Below, piece after piece: positions 25,336-38,575 of a DNA stretch of 64,000 bases. A model generated the notes under the pieces. The model worked only from the letters and a program-made list of their open reading frames with translations. It had not been told where the DNA came from and ran no database searches. Source of the DNA: Heterocephalus glaber. Taxonomy: Eukaryota > Chordata > Mammalia > Rodentia > Bathyergidae. Location of the stretch: contig NW_004624854.1 in the NCBI RefSeq assembly GCF_000247695.1, positions 4,698,168-4,762,167 on the forward strand, given 5' to 3'. How positions within the stretch are numbered: the first letter of the stretch is position 1; the number at the start of each line of letters is the position of its first letter. A program made the translations under genes and the position numbers.

Positions 25336-28300
25336 ACACAGAGAATTTTGAGCACTTAATACCAAAAAAGAGACTGTAAACTATCTCAATCATTTACATC
25401 GATTTCATGCTGAATAAGATTTTTGGATATGTGACATCAAATAAAATTATTAAATATGTTATAATTAATTTTACTTCATTGTTTTTACTTTTCTACTAGA
25501 AAACTTAAAATTATAGATGTGAATTCCATTTGTGACTCATATGCCTATCCAACTAGGCTTGGCAAAAATTTTCTGAAAACTTCATTCATTTTTGCAATTA
25601 ATTTATTAATCTTATATGTACATTTTCATTTTATATTTGTATTCAGAAATATGAGTTGACTCACTTGTTTTTTATGGGCACTGTTAAGAGTTCAGGAAAA
25701 CAGAATTTAAAATGAAAAAGCATATGTGTACTGAAAGAGTTATAACCACAGGGAATCAGCACTTTATGCCCAAAAAATTTAGCAATTTTCCCAGCTCACT
25801 GAATTGTGGGAACTCAGCTTTTCCAGGGAATAAATATGCTATTTTTAACATTTTTATTATACAATTTGTCACAAGCTGTCTCCTGAGAATATCAACAATC
25901 AGTTTCAAACAGAATCCCACCACGAACACTTCTCCACACGTGACTCCAAACATCTGGTGGCTGGAGCCCTCCCTGTGGGGCAGGGTGACTTGACTCCAAC
26001 GCTCCTCAGCCCCTTTGTCCTCTGCCAACGCAGTGCCGAGGCCTAGAGTCCCCTCTGCAACCCTGTGAGCCTTTCTGGTGGAGCCACTGCTCACTCCATG
26101 GACCTCTGGTCTACAGAAACACCAGGCAGCCCCTCGAAGCTGAAGCCGTCACCTCAGCTGCCCTGGGCAGGGCATGTCAGGCAAGATGCTCAGACTCCGA
26201 AGAGGCACAGGCCTGTGTGTGGCCCACAGCGGCACTTAAGGAGGGAAGGCTCCTGTCCAGAGGCAAGAAGGGGCTCTCTGGTCCTCCCGCCAGACTGGTC
26301 ACAGGGACCTGGAGGCACACCTTCCCTGCAACAGCGCCCGTCTGTCTGCAGAGTTGGAAATCGAACATTAGACTCATGGATGTTGTTGGCTGCCTAAAAT
26401 AGCTCCATGCTAAATTCTTTCCTAAAGGGAAGAAATCTTTAATGAAGTGAAAACCAGTCCTAGATGATCTTTTCCAAGTCTCAGTACCAGTTTTTCTTTC
26501 TAAAGAATATTTTATTAGTATATGCTTGTGAGACCTAGTAAATACCTCCATGCACTTTGCTCTTCCCTTCCCCTCCCGCCACATCCCCCAGCCTCGGGGC
26601 TCCCTCCCATCTTCTTTAAATGAGGGGAACAAGGAGAAGAACCCAGTTCATCCATGAGGTTTCAGGATAGCACCTCTGGCAGGGAGTAAGTGCTCTGGCT
26701 CCCCAAATTCACTCTCAAGAACCCCCACCTTCACCCTCAGTGTGGTTGCAAGGACAAGCTATATAAACACTTGAGGTTCTCAGCAACGGCATCAAGACTC
26801 ATAAGAAAGCATCTGCCTCAGCAGGAAGAGTATTTCGTTTTCCCCTGTGAAAGAGGGGATCCCGAGAGGGTGACCCACTCATCTGAGGAGACAGGCTTGG
26901 CTTGTTCTGGGGCCCCAGAAAGTTCTCGTCTCTGTCATGATGATTCTGGCAAATGAGTAAATGAAAAAAGTTTTTCAAAGACACCAGTCATTAACACCCT
27001 GCAATGCTTCTCTCAACATTTCCTTGAGTTTCGCCCTTGTTGAAATCCTCTGTAACCACAGCTGGACTGCACTGCAAGAGGTAGTTAATTTAGTTCATTG
27101 TTAGAGGCTAGGAATATCTTTCCCATTAAAATTGCCCTAAAAGATAGTTTGGTTGCTACGCTCCTTTCCAAAGCCTATTCATAGCACTGTGGCTGACACA
27201 CCTCATGTTTGCAGTGACTGATAGGTGACAAGAAAGAATACTATCACATTAGTCACTGAGAGAAGAATCAGAAAGGATACAGGAAATACTTTCACTTGGA
27301 CACAGGAACTCGAGGAGTTTTAATTAGAAAAGGATGAGGAGATAGAATCTTTTGTGTATTTCCAATAATTTTAGAGGTTAAACTGAGTGGTTTCCTCTAT
27401 GTTCAGTTAAAATGTGTTTCTCTTTTATTGGAATGGGGATAACTGGATCTATTATTCATCAGACGCAGTGTTAGCTCCCAGAGCTCAAGGATGTGTCTGT
27501 TTTATTTGCCATTATGTCCCCAGCATCTCCAACAGTTACCAACAATAAATATTTGTTGTGATCATTTATTAATTCAGCTAATATCTTCTGAATGTCTTTC
27601 ATATGCCTGCTGCTGTAGAGAAGCTGGGAATAAAAAAAGTTGAGAAAAACCAAACACTCATTTTCATGGATGTACCCTCACGTAGGGGTAAGTCTTACAG
27701 GAATCTCCCAGGGAACTTAAATATTTAAAGTTAGCCAAGTGCTTTAAAGAAAAGAGCTCCTTTGCTATGATTAGCATCGGTTTGGGGCTCAAAAATGCCA
27801 GGAGGAAGAAATCTAATTCTCCTGAGAACACTACGAAGCTAAGGGGCAAGACAGAAGGAGGCTGCAGGGGCGTGTGCACCCAGAGGAGCAGGACCTTCCA
27901 GAGAGGCGGAGGGTGGACAGCAAGACAGGTCACAGGCAGCTCCTGAGCTAGCTGGAGTGAAGTGAAACGATGGCCACAGCAGTGGGGCGGTGGCGGAGGT
28001 GAAGCAGAACGTCACGTCATTCAAATACATAGGATGGTCACGACTGAGAGAGTTCCCATGCTGAGTCTTTCTGAGAAGTTACCCTTGTGATTTAAGCAAA
28101 TAACTGCTCCTTTAATAAAAGGTTTACAAAATTGGGTTCTAGAAGGTTAAATGTGGGCTGTAATTGAACACTGTTAATGGGAGAGCGAGCGTGTTCAAGA
28201 CCCGACCCGCACAGCCTCTTTGCCACTGTGGAATGTCCCTCTCAGTCATCCCCTGCAGCCTAAACTCACCTTGCCCACTGAACTGTCAGCATGGCATGGC

Positions 28301-28904
28301 ACCTTTGATCCCTTTCTTTCAGGGTATCCCTGTTGCTTCTTCCCTCTCACCCGATTTCACCATCAATCTGTCAGCCTGGCCTACAGCCACTCAGACTCCC
28401 CTGGAGAGCAACAGTGCATTTTCCTTATGGCATGAAAGGAAGCTACATTTTTCCAGCCGTAGGGAAGGAATTAACAGTGACCTCTCAGGTCCTGGCATCT
28501 GGGCCTTGGCCTGGCTGAGGGTGGTGGATACAGTCCAATCTGGCATCATGGAATTCTGTTTCCTTCTTTTGCTTTTTAAAGATCATAAGCTAAGTGATGT
28601 GACATTTGAAGAATTGTTTTTAAGGAAGGCAAAAAGATGCAAAATACTTATGAAAGCATCTCCAGTACTTCCAGGTTAGATGCATTGTACAGAGCTGCCT
28701 GTCTGCAAGATGGGGCTCGAGTTCAAGCACAGCAGCACACAGTCAGGACTCCTCTTCTTTTTAGTGCATCCACTTGCGTATGCACACATCCATCATGCTG
28801 TCTTCAGTGCTAAGTGTTCTGGATGCTTTTTATTTGGAAAACAGCTTAGCCACAAAAGATACTGAATCATACCATTTCAAGCTAAATCATCTCATTTGGT
28901 TATT
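25336..28904. other. intergenic; L2 trace at 27480-27640, otherwise nothing recognised
   Basis: Near 27510-27570 'tgtccccagcatctccaac' followed by 'aataaatatttgttgtgatc' fits an L2 3' end in plus orientation. The rest shows no coding structure. The 171-residue frame at 28164-28679 has no recognisable domain. Confidence 0.45.
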
Positions 28905-29735
28905 TAAAAATATTCATCTAGGAGGAGAATAGCTGGTTTGAATAGAATTTTTATTTTTATTTTTTTGAGAAATCTCTATACTTATTTCCATACTGGCTAT
29001 ACTAGCTTACATTCCCAGCAACAATGCAGAAGTGTTCCATTTTCATCACAGCTACACCAGCATTTATTTGATTTTTTTGATGCTGGCTATTCTTCCTGGA
29101 ATAAGATTTCTAAGTATCTTTCCAAAAGAGTCAAAGATATCATATTACAGTGAGACATGCATACCAATGTTTATAACAGCACAGCTAAATACTGGAAGCA
29201 ACCTACATATCCATCAACAGATGACTGGACAAAGAAAATGTAGTATTTATACACAGTAGAGTACTACTCAGCCATAAAGAAGGATAAACGAGTCATTTGT
29301 AGGAAAATGGATGCACCTTGAAAATAATGTAAAGTGAAATAAATGAGATACACAAGCTTAAATAACATATGGTTTTTCTCACCTGAGAAATCCAAAGTAC
29401 AAATACGGCAGAAAACAAAGTAAAGGATTGATGAAAGGAGCAGGGAGACGGATCTTTTCCAAATGGGAAGGGGAGGAAGAGATCTAGATCTTAGGCAGGG
29501 GTGAAGGAGAAGGGGGTGTGAAAAGATTTAAGATTATATACCACAAATGTAAACTAAAATAAAAATACTAATGACAATGGGGAAAGGGGATTTAGAGAGG
29601 GAGAAGGGAGGAGAGAGGAAGAGGTATGAGTTAGATATGTTAAGTACACGTATCTACTCTCTAAGATGAATGTAAACATCATGTACTGCAAGCATCCACC
29701 AATAAAACATAAAAATACCCACCTACCCCAACTCT
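28905..29735 (+). mobile_element. L1 LINE 3' end with 5' inversion (twin priming)
   Basis: 28905-29113 is antisense L1 ORF2 sequence ('tactagcttacattcccagc'). From about 29117 it is sense L1 from the adjoining consensus segment ('tgtttataacagcacagcta', 'ctactcagccataaagaagg') to an A-rich end near 29720. An inverted 5' part next to a sense 3' part is the mark of twin priming. Noncoding. Confidence 0.75.
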
Positions 29736-32204
29736 TACAACTAGCACTGCTCAGAGAAGAAAAACCCACATTTGGTATTTACACACAGACAAGGGGCAGG
29801 TAGAGAAGTCTGAGGTTAGCTTCTGTAGCATCTAAACTCCCTAACTTTCCAGGGGAACAGTAGTAAGTGATCGATCCCCTTACCAATCTTAAATGAAACA
29901 TAAATAAAACTCTGCAGTTGCAATTATTTCTCTTTCCAGTCCAAAGCACCAGCTGTGTAGGCTCAAGAGCTGAAGTCAGGCAACAGCTTCCTATTGCCGT
30001 TTGCTGCCATTCCCACCAGGTGCTGAAGGATATGCTTAAGATGCTGACACCACTGCCCTACACCAACTCCAGCTGCTGGAAAATATTTTCAAGATGGTTG
30101 ATATTTTTGTTACTATTCTAATTTCTCTGCAACAGAATTATTTTATTAGAGGGTCTAGAAAAAAAAAGGGAAGGCAGCAGGAAAAGCCATGACCTTCTTA
30201 AAAAAGAAAAAGAGTATACTCATCAACGAGATCTATCCCCCGTGGGAAAATACAAACAAGCCTTTTTAAAGACATGTCCTGAAAAGTTTAGCATTTTCAT
30301 AGAAGTTATTTCTTGTTTTACTTTTTTATTCTCCCAATAGCTTATTTTGCTTTTCATTTTTCTCTAACTGGAAGTGGCTTCAAATCTTTCAGCTCCTCCA
30401 AAGATAGAGAAGGAAAGCTGTCACATTATGAGCCTTGTGGGATTTGGAGGACAGCAGGGTGTGTCCTGCTCTGAGTCACGCCACCTTATAAAGCAAGCAT
30501 GGGCCCCTAGTTACTTCATTCTGAGTGCCGACGCAGAGGGACACTACTTCCTCGTTCACAAGAAAACTTCCACCATCTGCCGAGCACAACCAGAAATCAC
30601 AAACTGATAACTTAATGAACATTAACTCATCAAGTTTAATCAGGAGCACATGGATACAAGGGCATACTAGAGCCTATCACAAACGCCAAACACATGAGCT
30701 TACTAATTACAGGAGCCCTAACCCCTCACCTAAGATTCATAAGAGGAAGGGCACCTGGAGACAGTGCGTAGCTCCAGCTGAGCATGGTTTCTTGTCCACA
30801 ATGCCGGCTCACATAGAAACTGCCTGCCTTAACCTTTGACAGCCCTTGGGTTGCTGACCCCTGCTCTAGCCGCCTGCAGGCATTCTTTGGCATTGCTGTC
30901 TGCCATCTTGGCTCAGTAAGGCCTCTTTAGAGCCCATGGCTGCTGTTAATCCTTTCTCAGCTTTCTGTCACTGCTGTAACTCATCGTGTGATATGTCACT
31001 GGTGACTTGAGTGATATATATATATATAATTATATCAGTAATTAAGATTGAAATAGAATTTAAAAATTGTGATTGCCATGGTCAAGACTACTAAGCAAAA
31101 CCAAGAGTACTCGGTAAATGAAAGCTGATAAAATTGATGAAGCTTGTGAATTTGTTATTCAATAAATTTTCACAGCGCAGGAAGACACAAATGTGATTGG
31201 CCTATGTAAGGGGCACACCTTGCTCAACAGGCAGGGAGTCATCACACACAAAGAAATGGAAGTCGTCAAACCTAGACTTCTGAGGGACATGATGCCATGG
31301 TCACGATAAGGACTAGGTGTCACCAAAGTCACTTCAGAAGAAAAGTGACAATTATAGTTGCAGTTTCCATACAGTTCTTCAATGAAAGTTCCAGCTGTAA
31401 CATATTTTACTATGTGCCATTTTAATCTTTACTTCCTTTTGAGTTAGCAATTTTTCATAAGAGAAGTGTGCATGACCCACTCTTCACATATGTCATTGTT
31501 TTCAAGCTCAACACCAATGTCAATAACTTGGGATCCTGCTTTGCGTTTGTTCTGAAATGATGGAGTGGGAGAGGGAGGAGGCAAAGGGATTAGAGAGGAT
31601 GAGCTAAGTGAGAATAACAACTGGGCAAAATGAACAGTTGAAGTCTGTCCTTGAAGAACCAACAGGAGGCCACAGAAACTCTGGTGTGGGTGTATGTGTG
31701 TTTTATAGGGCAGGATTAAGATCTAATATTCTGATCAGGATTAAGCCAACTCCAGAAGGAACTTCCAGTTCACTCTAAAATGTTCCCCTTGGTCTAAGCA
31801 GCACCGTCCCTACCAACCCCTCCTCCCTCTGCTCCCTGGAGAAGGCTGGCATCGGCCTAACACAGCCTCCCGGTGCTCAATCTGCCTCTCGGAACCTATT
31901 CAGGGGTGCAGGTGACAAGCTGCCACAATTGTTCTAAAAACGAAAGGAAACAACATCAGGAAGCACCTAGTTCTCCTACAGACTTAAATGTTATTGCTTT
32001 TAAATTAGGGTACCTAATTTAAAATAACAATTTTCCCTAAGAGCTAAAAAAATATCTTATTGCTTATGTCTTTACAGGTAGCTAGAACTATCTGTCCTCT
32101 TCTCTTCCCTTTGGGAGAAACTGGAAGAGTTCGACCTTGATTTCTCGGAAAGAGCACTTAATCCAAAAGAGGACCATCTGAAATAAGGCCTGGCAAACCA
32201 CTTT
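29736..32204. other. intergenic, nothing recognised
   Basis: A short TA repeat lies at about 31013-31028. 'agcccttgggttgctgaccc' near 30840 resembles a hAT terminus but no second end was found. Short open frames only. Confidence 0.45.
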
Positions 32205-32571
32205 TGTGTATTAAGTTAGCAAGAGGCCATTAGCCTAAGCTATATGAGTCCTTTGACTAACAAACTGCGCCCTAACTTAGAACCAAAAGAAGGGAAACTC
32301 AAGAGTGTAACAAAATCAAAGTTCCAGCCAATCACAGACAACCAACTGATCACACCATGCCCAGATAAGGCAAATGGCCAATTACCCTATGTCTAATTAG
32401 GCAAATGTCTAATGGTAGGTTGTGTCTATTATGCTTCCTGCAAAACCTTTCTGTTCACACTGTTGGGGGCATCGGGGCTCGAAACCTCTTGTCGTTGTGA
32501 GTGCTTCTCAATTCATGTATCATTCCTTGTTCACATAAACTCTGACAAATTCAGATTATCTTTTTAACACA
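32205..32571 (+). mobile_element. candidate ERV1-type solo LTR
   Basis: Starts tgtgtattaag and ends tttttaacaca, near-inverse ends. Inside are 'ccagccaatcacagacaacc' (CCAAT-type box), 'gttgggggcatcggggctcg' and 'cttgttcacataaactctga', the usual order of gammaretrovirus-like LTRs. No target duplication or internal genes found. Confidence 0.5.
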
Positions 32572-32637
32572 GGCAGCACTCACCACTCCTCAGACAATTC
32601 TGCTTTTCTGCAAGAAATGAGTCATGTGGGACTCAAC

Positions 32638-32820
32638 TACAGTGGCACTTAATTCTTCCCACCATTCTGGTTGCAAACCGAACTGAATGAGAACTGAATC
32701 AAATTCAATAGTTAGGTTCCAAGTTGACCTTATGGGGAAATTTGATTCGGTTCTTATCCAATTTGGTTTGTGACCAGAATTGCAGCAAGAACAAAGTGTG
32801 TGAACCAAGGTACCACTGTA
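32638..32820. mobile_element. palindromic Tc1/mariner-type MITE
   Basis: 183 bp bounded by TA and inverted ends: tacagtggcactt on the left, aaggtaccactgta on the right. The inner arms also pair (attctggttgcaaaccgaac against ttggtttgtgaccagaat), so most of the element folds into one long hairpin. No transposase. TA ends and ACAGTGG-type termini fit TcMar/Tigger-like elements. Confidence 0.75.
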
Positions 32821-35017
32821 ATAATTTCATGGCGGTGGGAGACAGAAATATGCTTCTGCAATGTGTTCACACCATTGGATAATTTATACTTACAATATAA
32901 AGATACAATTTTGTTTTGGATTTTGTACCATTTTAATTGCTTGGAGATAGCTCCTATAATATCAGAATGAATGGAGACCAGGAAAAACCTTATTTAATCG
33001 TTCATGTCAACGTTATCTTCCACAGCACAGACTACATGAAAGAAAATTCCTACCTGAAACATTTACCTGGGCTCAGAGAACTGAGGACAACTGATGTGCC
33101 TGTGCCCACTTCTTGCCAGAGGGATGGGCCACAGGATGGAAAGTCAGCCCCATAAACACCTACTACAAAAAGCTACAAGGGTGGGGAGAATCGATGGGAG
33201 TGGGAACTGAATTACTGTAAGTTTGCTGGGAAAAGCAGGTTTGATCATGTAATTGGGTAAGGGGTGAACACAGACAATAGAGCCTTCCTGTTTAAGGAAA
33301 CCGCAATGCTCAGGAAAAGCCGACTTCCCCTGCTCTATTTACTGATCACTTACTATGTGCCAGACATGGCCTCTTCTGGTTTCCACATTGAGGCCCCATT
33401 TTTCTTGCACCTTTTTTGTACTACAGAATTTTCCATTAACATTCACTGTAAGACACAACACATTTTCATCTAATGACAGGGTGGTTTCTGCCAAGCCATC
33501 AACAGGCATATCTAGCTAATGATATTTGTAGCAAGACTGGCTGAGATGAAGTCAAAGACAGCAAAATGGCTCATTCAGCCATGTGATTTCTCAAAACATT
33601 TCAAGTATCTGCTCCACGAAATGAACAAATGGTTCTGTAGTTACATGACTCAATCTCAAGATAGGAGTTGGTAGCAAAATTGGGAGAATTTAAATCTCTA
33701 AATATAAAGCAGTTCCTATCGATACAACGTACCAGGGCTCAGCAGAAAACATAACAAAGTCCTGAAGGGGCTGCCGCAAAGATGGTGTATTCAACAATGG
33801 GTTTGCACTGGGAGGGCAAGTGGCAGCCACATGACAGATGCGGACTGGCCAGCAGCAAGGATGGGCAGGGCAGACCTCCATCAATTTTCCTGTTAGCTGC
33901 GGTGCTCATCAAGATGATGTCTTTAGTCAGGGCAAGAATGGAGTGTCTGCACTACACACCCCAAACCACACTTCTGAAATATATCCTTTCAAACAAACTG
34001 TGCCTGCATGCCTGGTGTGGCTGGGGACAGTTCAAGACACCACAGATGGCATCTTCGCCTGCAGAGCCTTCCCTTGTGGAAAGAAATCAGTAATGTTTCA
34101 GCATCAGTTCCCAAGTGCTTTTCACTTAATGTTACCAGATCTCATTTCTTTTTTAGATCCAAGTCCAACTTGTGCTAGGAAGTAAAGACAGGTGTTACCA
34201 AGCAGCCTCGGAGAGGGCTGGGAAGGCGAGCTTCCAATCATTGCCATTTCCTGGATCCTGGCATTGCTGTGTCCATTATAGCACCAGGCCATGCAACTCC
34301 TGTTCCACCGATACTCATTGAGAGTTACAGTTAAAGGGAAGCTGCTTCCTGATAGAAACTAATGCATAGATTCCTACAAACACTTTTCTCTTTACTTTTG
34401 TTTACAGTCTCCCAGATAAAATGAAACACTCAAGGAAGGAGTGAGTTTCCTCAGCGTCTGTGCAAAGTATGTGTGGCAGCACTAAACTTGTAAATCTCAC
34501 TTTGAACTTGATTTTCAATAATGCAGGGTTGGCCACTGGCGTAGAAACTTATTTGATTTTTCTTCCATCAGAAAGTATTAGGTAATAACTTGACAAAACA
34601 AAACAGCACTGAGCCTCATTTGCTAGATTCAGTCCTATCTGCTAAGAGCTTCTATTCTGAAAGCTGCTGTTTTCAAACTTTGAGAAGTTCATTCTCAGGT
34701 CATCTTAGGGATTTGGTCAAAGAGAATTAATCTTGATGATTCCGCTACTTCAATAAGATACCACTTTATCTAGAAATTAGGACTTAAGAGACAGTAGAAT
34801 GGCATTATTATCATACTAATTATATTTGCTGAATTAAAAAAGATAAACTTGTAGTATATTGCAGCTAAGGATTACTACTAGTTTTAAGAAAAATAGAAGA
34901 TAATCCCCATATTCTGCTATGCAATGCTTCACAACTTTATTCATGTCCAATATATATCTTAGACTGATATAAACTTTTTAAAAATTTGACTTATACTTAA
35001 ATTTTCAGTCAATTAAT
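32821..35017. other. intergenic, nothing recognised
   Basis: A short L2-like trace ('gatcacttactatgtgccag') lies at about 33342-33365. No exon or RNA gene seen. Confidence 0.5.
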
Positions 35018-35104
35018 TTTTTTTCCTGGTACCAGGGATTGAACTCAGGACCTGGCACTTGTCAGACAGGCACAGCACCACCGAGCTACATCCCCAGCCC
35101 CAGG
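35018..35104 (-). repeat. ID SINE with target duplication
   Basis: Reverse ID ('cctggtaccagggattgaac', 'gctacatccccagcccc'). caattaatt is repeated at 35010-35018 and 35105-35113. Confidence 0.85.
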
Positions 35105-35999
35105 CAATTAATTCTTATCAGTACATATAAAATAATTTAAATATGTTTTCCTTTGTCTATAATTTGCCCCCATGCACAAAACAAACATTTGCAACAACAG
35201 TACCCAAAAAACCCAGTTTATCGGCCTTCTAGTTACTGCTCTTTGTCAATTAAATTTCCAACTCAGGAAAGCTGGGAGTGCAAAAATTATTTTTAAAAAG
35301 GCAATTCTGAATTTAGCTAGCTCAAAACTCTATGCAAGAGAACAGATTGGGTAACTACAGGGACATAATTTAGAAAACATAATTGTTTTTAACTAAAAAA
35401 TGCGTGAGATTAGTAGAGAAGCTGAATAAAGACACGGATTCCACTTCTGGCCCCATCTGGCCTCACCTGTAAGCCATTATTATTATGCAAGAAAATCTCT
35501 AGGAACACTAAAAGACAGAAAACTCAGAGAGCTCTCATTATCCACTACTAAAGGAAACAATTCTGAGAGAGGGTAACATTTGAATCTAAAAGCAAAATAT
35601 CCACATGCACTTATGTAAGACAGTAATTTTAGGAAGACTCTATGGAACATTTAAAATGAAGATTAGTAATATGGATAGAAATCACTGATTCAGTGGAAAA
35701 CCAAAATATCACACAAAATTTTAAGTTGTTCATTTGCTTCATGGAAATACCAAATATTTTCCCCATATAATCCCCCGAGGAACCTGCCGCTCAAATCCCT
35801 GTGGCTAAAGGATAAGGTTATTTCATGTTCATATTTTCTGAACTCTCATGAACTATCATTATTCTTCCTAACTAAAAATATTTATATTTACTTTCACTTA
35901 TTTTAATCAGTATATTTATTAGTTTTAATGCTGTTTGCTTCCCTATTGCAAGACCTTAGAATGGTTCGCTAAGAGATGAACTTCACTTTTGGACAACTA

Positions 36000-36850
36000 T
36001 GTCAACACATTACAGATCTACAATAATGAACAGTTTAATGATGACACAAAGTTCAAGATAACAGAAGAGAGATTCTACAAAAAGTACAGTAGGGTAAAGT
36101 TGGCCTGAAATTCAATAAAGGGTGCTGGGCCTACAAGGTATTCATATGGGGAAAAATAAACAAATCCTGACCTCTACAACATTAAAAATAATTAACTCCT
36201 GTTTGATGGAAAATCTAAATGTGGAAAGTAAAACAATAATGTTCTAGAAAAAAATAGGTAAATACCTTCATAATGGTGGGCCAGCAAATACTAAATAGGC
36301 AATGAGAAGCACTAACAATGAAGGAAATAACTAAAAAACTGGATTACACTAAAATGAACTCATCTGAAGACAGTTAAGCAAATGAAAAGGCAGCCACAAA
36401 TACACACTGTGAACATAAAGATCTTACATGCAAAACAAACACAGAACTGCAAATCCTAAAGAAAAGACAACAGAAAAACTAGCAAAATACTTGAACAAAC
36501 ATTTTTACAAAAGATGATATCCAAGCGGCCAATACTGAAAGGAGACCAAGCTGATTAGTCATCAGGAAAATGCAAATTAAAGCTAAGATCCAACAGGAGG
36601 ACTCAAAAAGACTGACAATAATGGCAAAGATGTAGAGCTGGCTGGAGGACAAACTGGTACAGCTCTTTTGGAAGTCAGTTTGATGGCATCTACTAATGCT
36701 GAGCATAAGTCTACCTTATGATTCAGCAGCTCTCCTCCTGGGTATATACTCAGCAGAAATATATGCACATATGCACCAAAAGGCGTGCTTAAGAATGTCA
36801 GCAGCAGCCCTACGTACAACAGTCAAATGGTCACCAACAGTAAAATGGAT
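36000..36850 (+). repeat. L1M LINE ORF2 3' fragment
   Basis: Consecutive L1 ORF2 landmarks: 'attacactaaaatgaactca', 'atcaggaaaatgcaaattaa', 'ggacaaactggtacagctct', 'tcctcctgggtatatactca', 'tacaacagtcaaatggtcac'. Frames are broken. Confidence 0.7.
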
Positions 36851-37770
36851 GACAAAACAATTAATTTTCTCCTGTCTTGACTGCTGAAGTAGAGGCCAGA
36901 CAGCAAGTACCAGCTTCTCCAGACCAGGGTCCCACCTGTTTAGCCAAGGAAAAGGTAAGAATGAAGAGCAGGATAGAATCATTAAGAGATGCAAAGAAAA
37001 AGCATCTCTGATGGTAATAATAACCCGGCAAAATCTTCAGATGCTGATGAAAACCTACAGCTGTTTTTCTCACCAGGAAAAACAGCAAAGCTGCAAACCT
37101 CATCCTCTTCCCTTCTGGCCTCCTGCATCTACCGGTAATTGTTTCAGTGAATTTGAGTGTGGAGGTATTCATAGAAAAACAATACTCAGCTTAAAAACAA
37201 AGCTTCTTAGTAGGATGCATTCTGGTCAAAATTGAATGTAAGAATAGACATATTAAAGCAGTTACCTAGTTCTTCCCCAGCCACACTCCATTTTAGAGTA
37301 CTTCTCATTTGAGGATCTCACCAGAATCTGAAGCATCCTACCTATTGTATGAAAAATTACTGGCAAAAAAAGTTTGTCTTTTATATTTGGCCTAAAAGAA
37401 TTTTAAATCAGACCAATTATCATAATTATACTCAATTACATGAATTGAGAGTTTTCAGCACGTTAATTGAAATGATGTGATAATGAAACGGTTCCTTTTC
37501 TTAGATTTCAGCCAAACCTGCAGTACTGAGGCTGTGCCTTTGATTCTCCACACTGTTGGCCAAGTTTTTGCCGTTATGGACACCCGGCTCCCCTCGGATG
37601 AGCAGAGGTATTCAGACTTGAGTGGAAGGCTTTATATCTGAGTTCTGGGTCCAAGTCACTATTCCAAGAGCATGAAACACAAACCTGTAACCAGCCTACA
37701 AGGGAGTGACCATCCCCACGCTCCTGTCTTGCGCTGTGGTTAATGGAAATCCAAGTCAAGAGTAACTGCA

Positions 37771-37939
37771 AAGCTGGGTGTGGGGGTGTATGCCTGGACT
37801 CTGGAAGGCTGGGGCAGTAGGATCATGAGTTTGAGGCCAGCCTGGGCAACTCAGGGAGACCCTGTATTAAAAGAAAAGCCTGGGAATGTAGCTCTGTGTC
37901 AAGGCTCTGAGTTCAATCCCCAGTACAGGAGGAGGAAGA
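37771..37939 (+). repeat. B1-ID dimeric SINE with perfect target duplication
   Basis: The B1 half ('aggctggggcagtaggatca', 'gaggccagcctgggcaactc') is joined to an ID half ('ctgggaatgtagctctgtgt'). agtaactgca is repeated exactly at 37761-37770 and 37940-37949. Confidence 0.92.
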
Positions 37940-38383
37940 AGTAACTGCACCAACCACTGGTGCCCACCTTGGCAACTACCATCACCTGATTCTTGGTACC
38001 CAATTCTCGTTCCTTTTTCCAGCACATCTGGCAGTCATGACAGGGTCCAAGGCTGGGCAATTCCTGGTCACTCCTAGAAGTCAACCCAGGGCTGGCAACC
38101 TTTTAAGCGACACCAGAACAAGTCAGGACTACACCATCAGTACCTTAATTCACCATGACAGGATGGTGGCGGAAATGCAAAGATAAAGCAGTATTAGCTG
38201 TGTGCCCACCCTGACAGTTCAGTACTGCCCGCTGAGCACTGAGGATGGCAGGCAGCACTGGCACCAATGGCAGCTGGGAGGCAGCTCTCCACCAGGGTTC
38301 TCACACTTGGGCAGGATCAGAACCTGCAGAGGACTTACCGGATGGAGAATGGTATGTGGAGCTACAAAGCAGCTCTGTTATCT

Positions 38384-38575
38384 TCTTCACTGGTTCTCAA
38401 ATTTTAATGTGAGTGAATTATCTGGGTATTTTTTTTTCAGTGCTGGCATTCAAACCAGGACCTTACCCAAGCTAGTCAAGTGCTCTACCACTGAGCTACA
38501 CCCCTGTGCCTGGTGATCTTTAAAATGCCCATCTTCAAACACTACTCTGGGGATTCTGACTCAGTTGGTACAGGA
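38384..38575 (+). mobile_element. MER20-like hAT-Charlie element split by an ID SINE
   Basis: 'ctggttctcaaattttaatg' before and 'actctggggattctgactca' after a reverse ID SINE are consecutive parts of the MER20-type consensus. Confidence 0.55.
38430..38513 (-). repeat. ID SINE
   Basis: Reverse ID: 'agtgctggcattcaaaccag', ending 'accactgagctacacccctg'. Confidence 0.8.

Noticed and set aside
32590..32808. 72-residue minus-strand frame
   Set aside because: It lies mostly inside a palindromic MITE; the frame is a by-product of the repeat.
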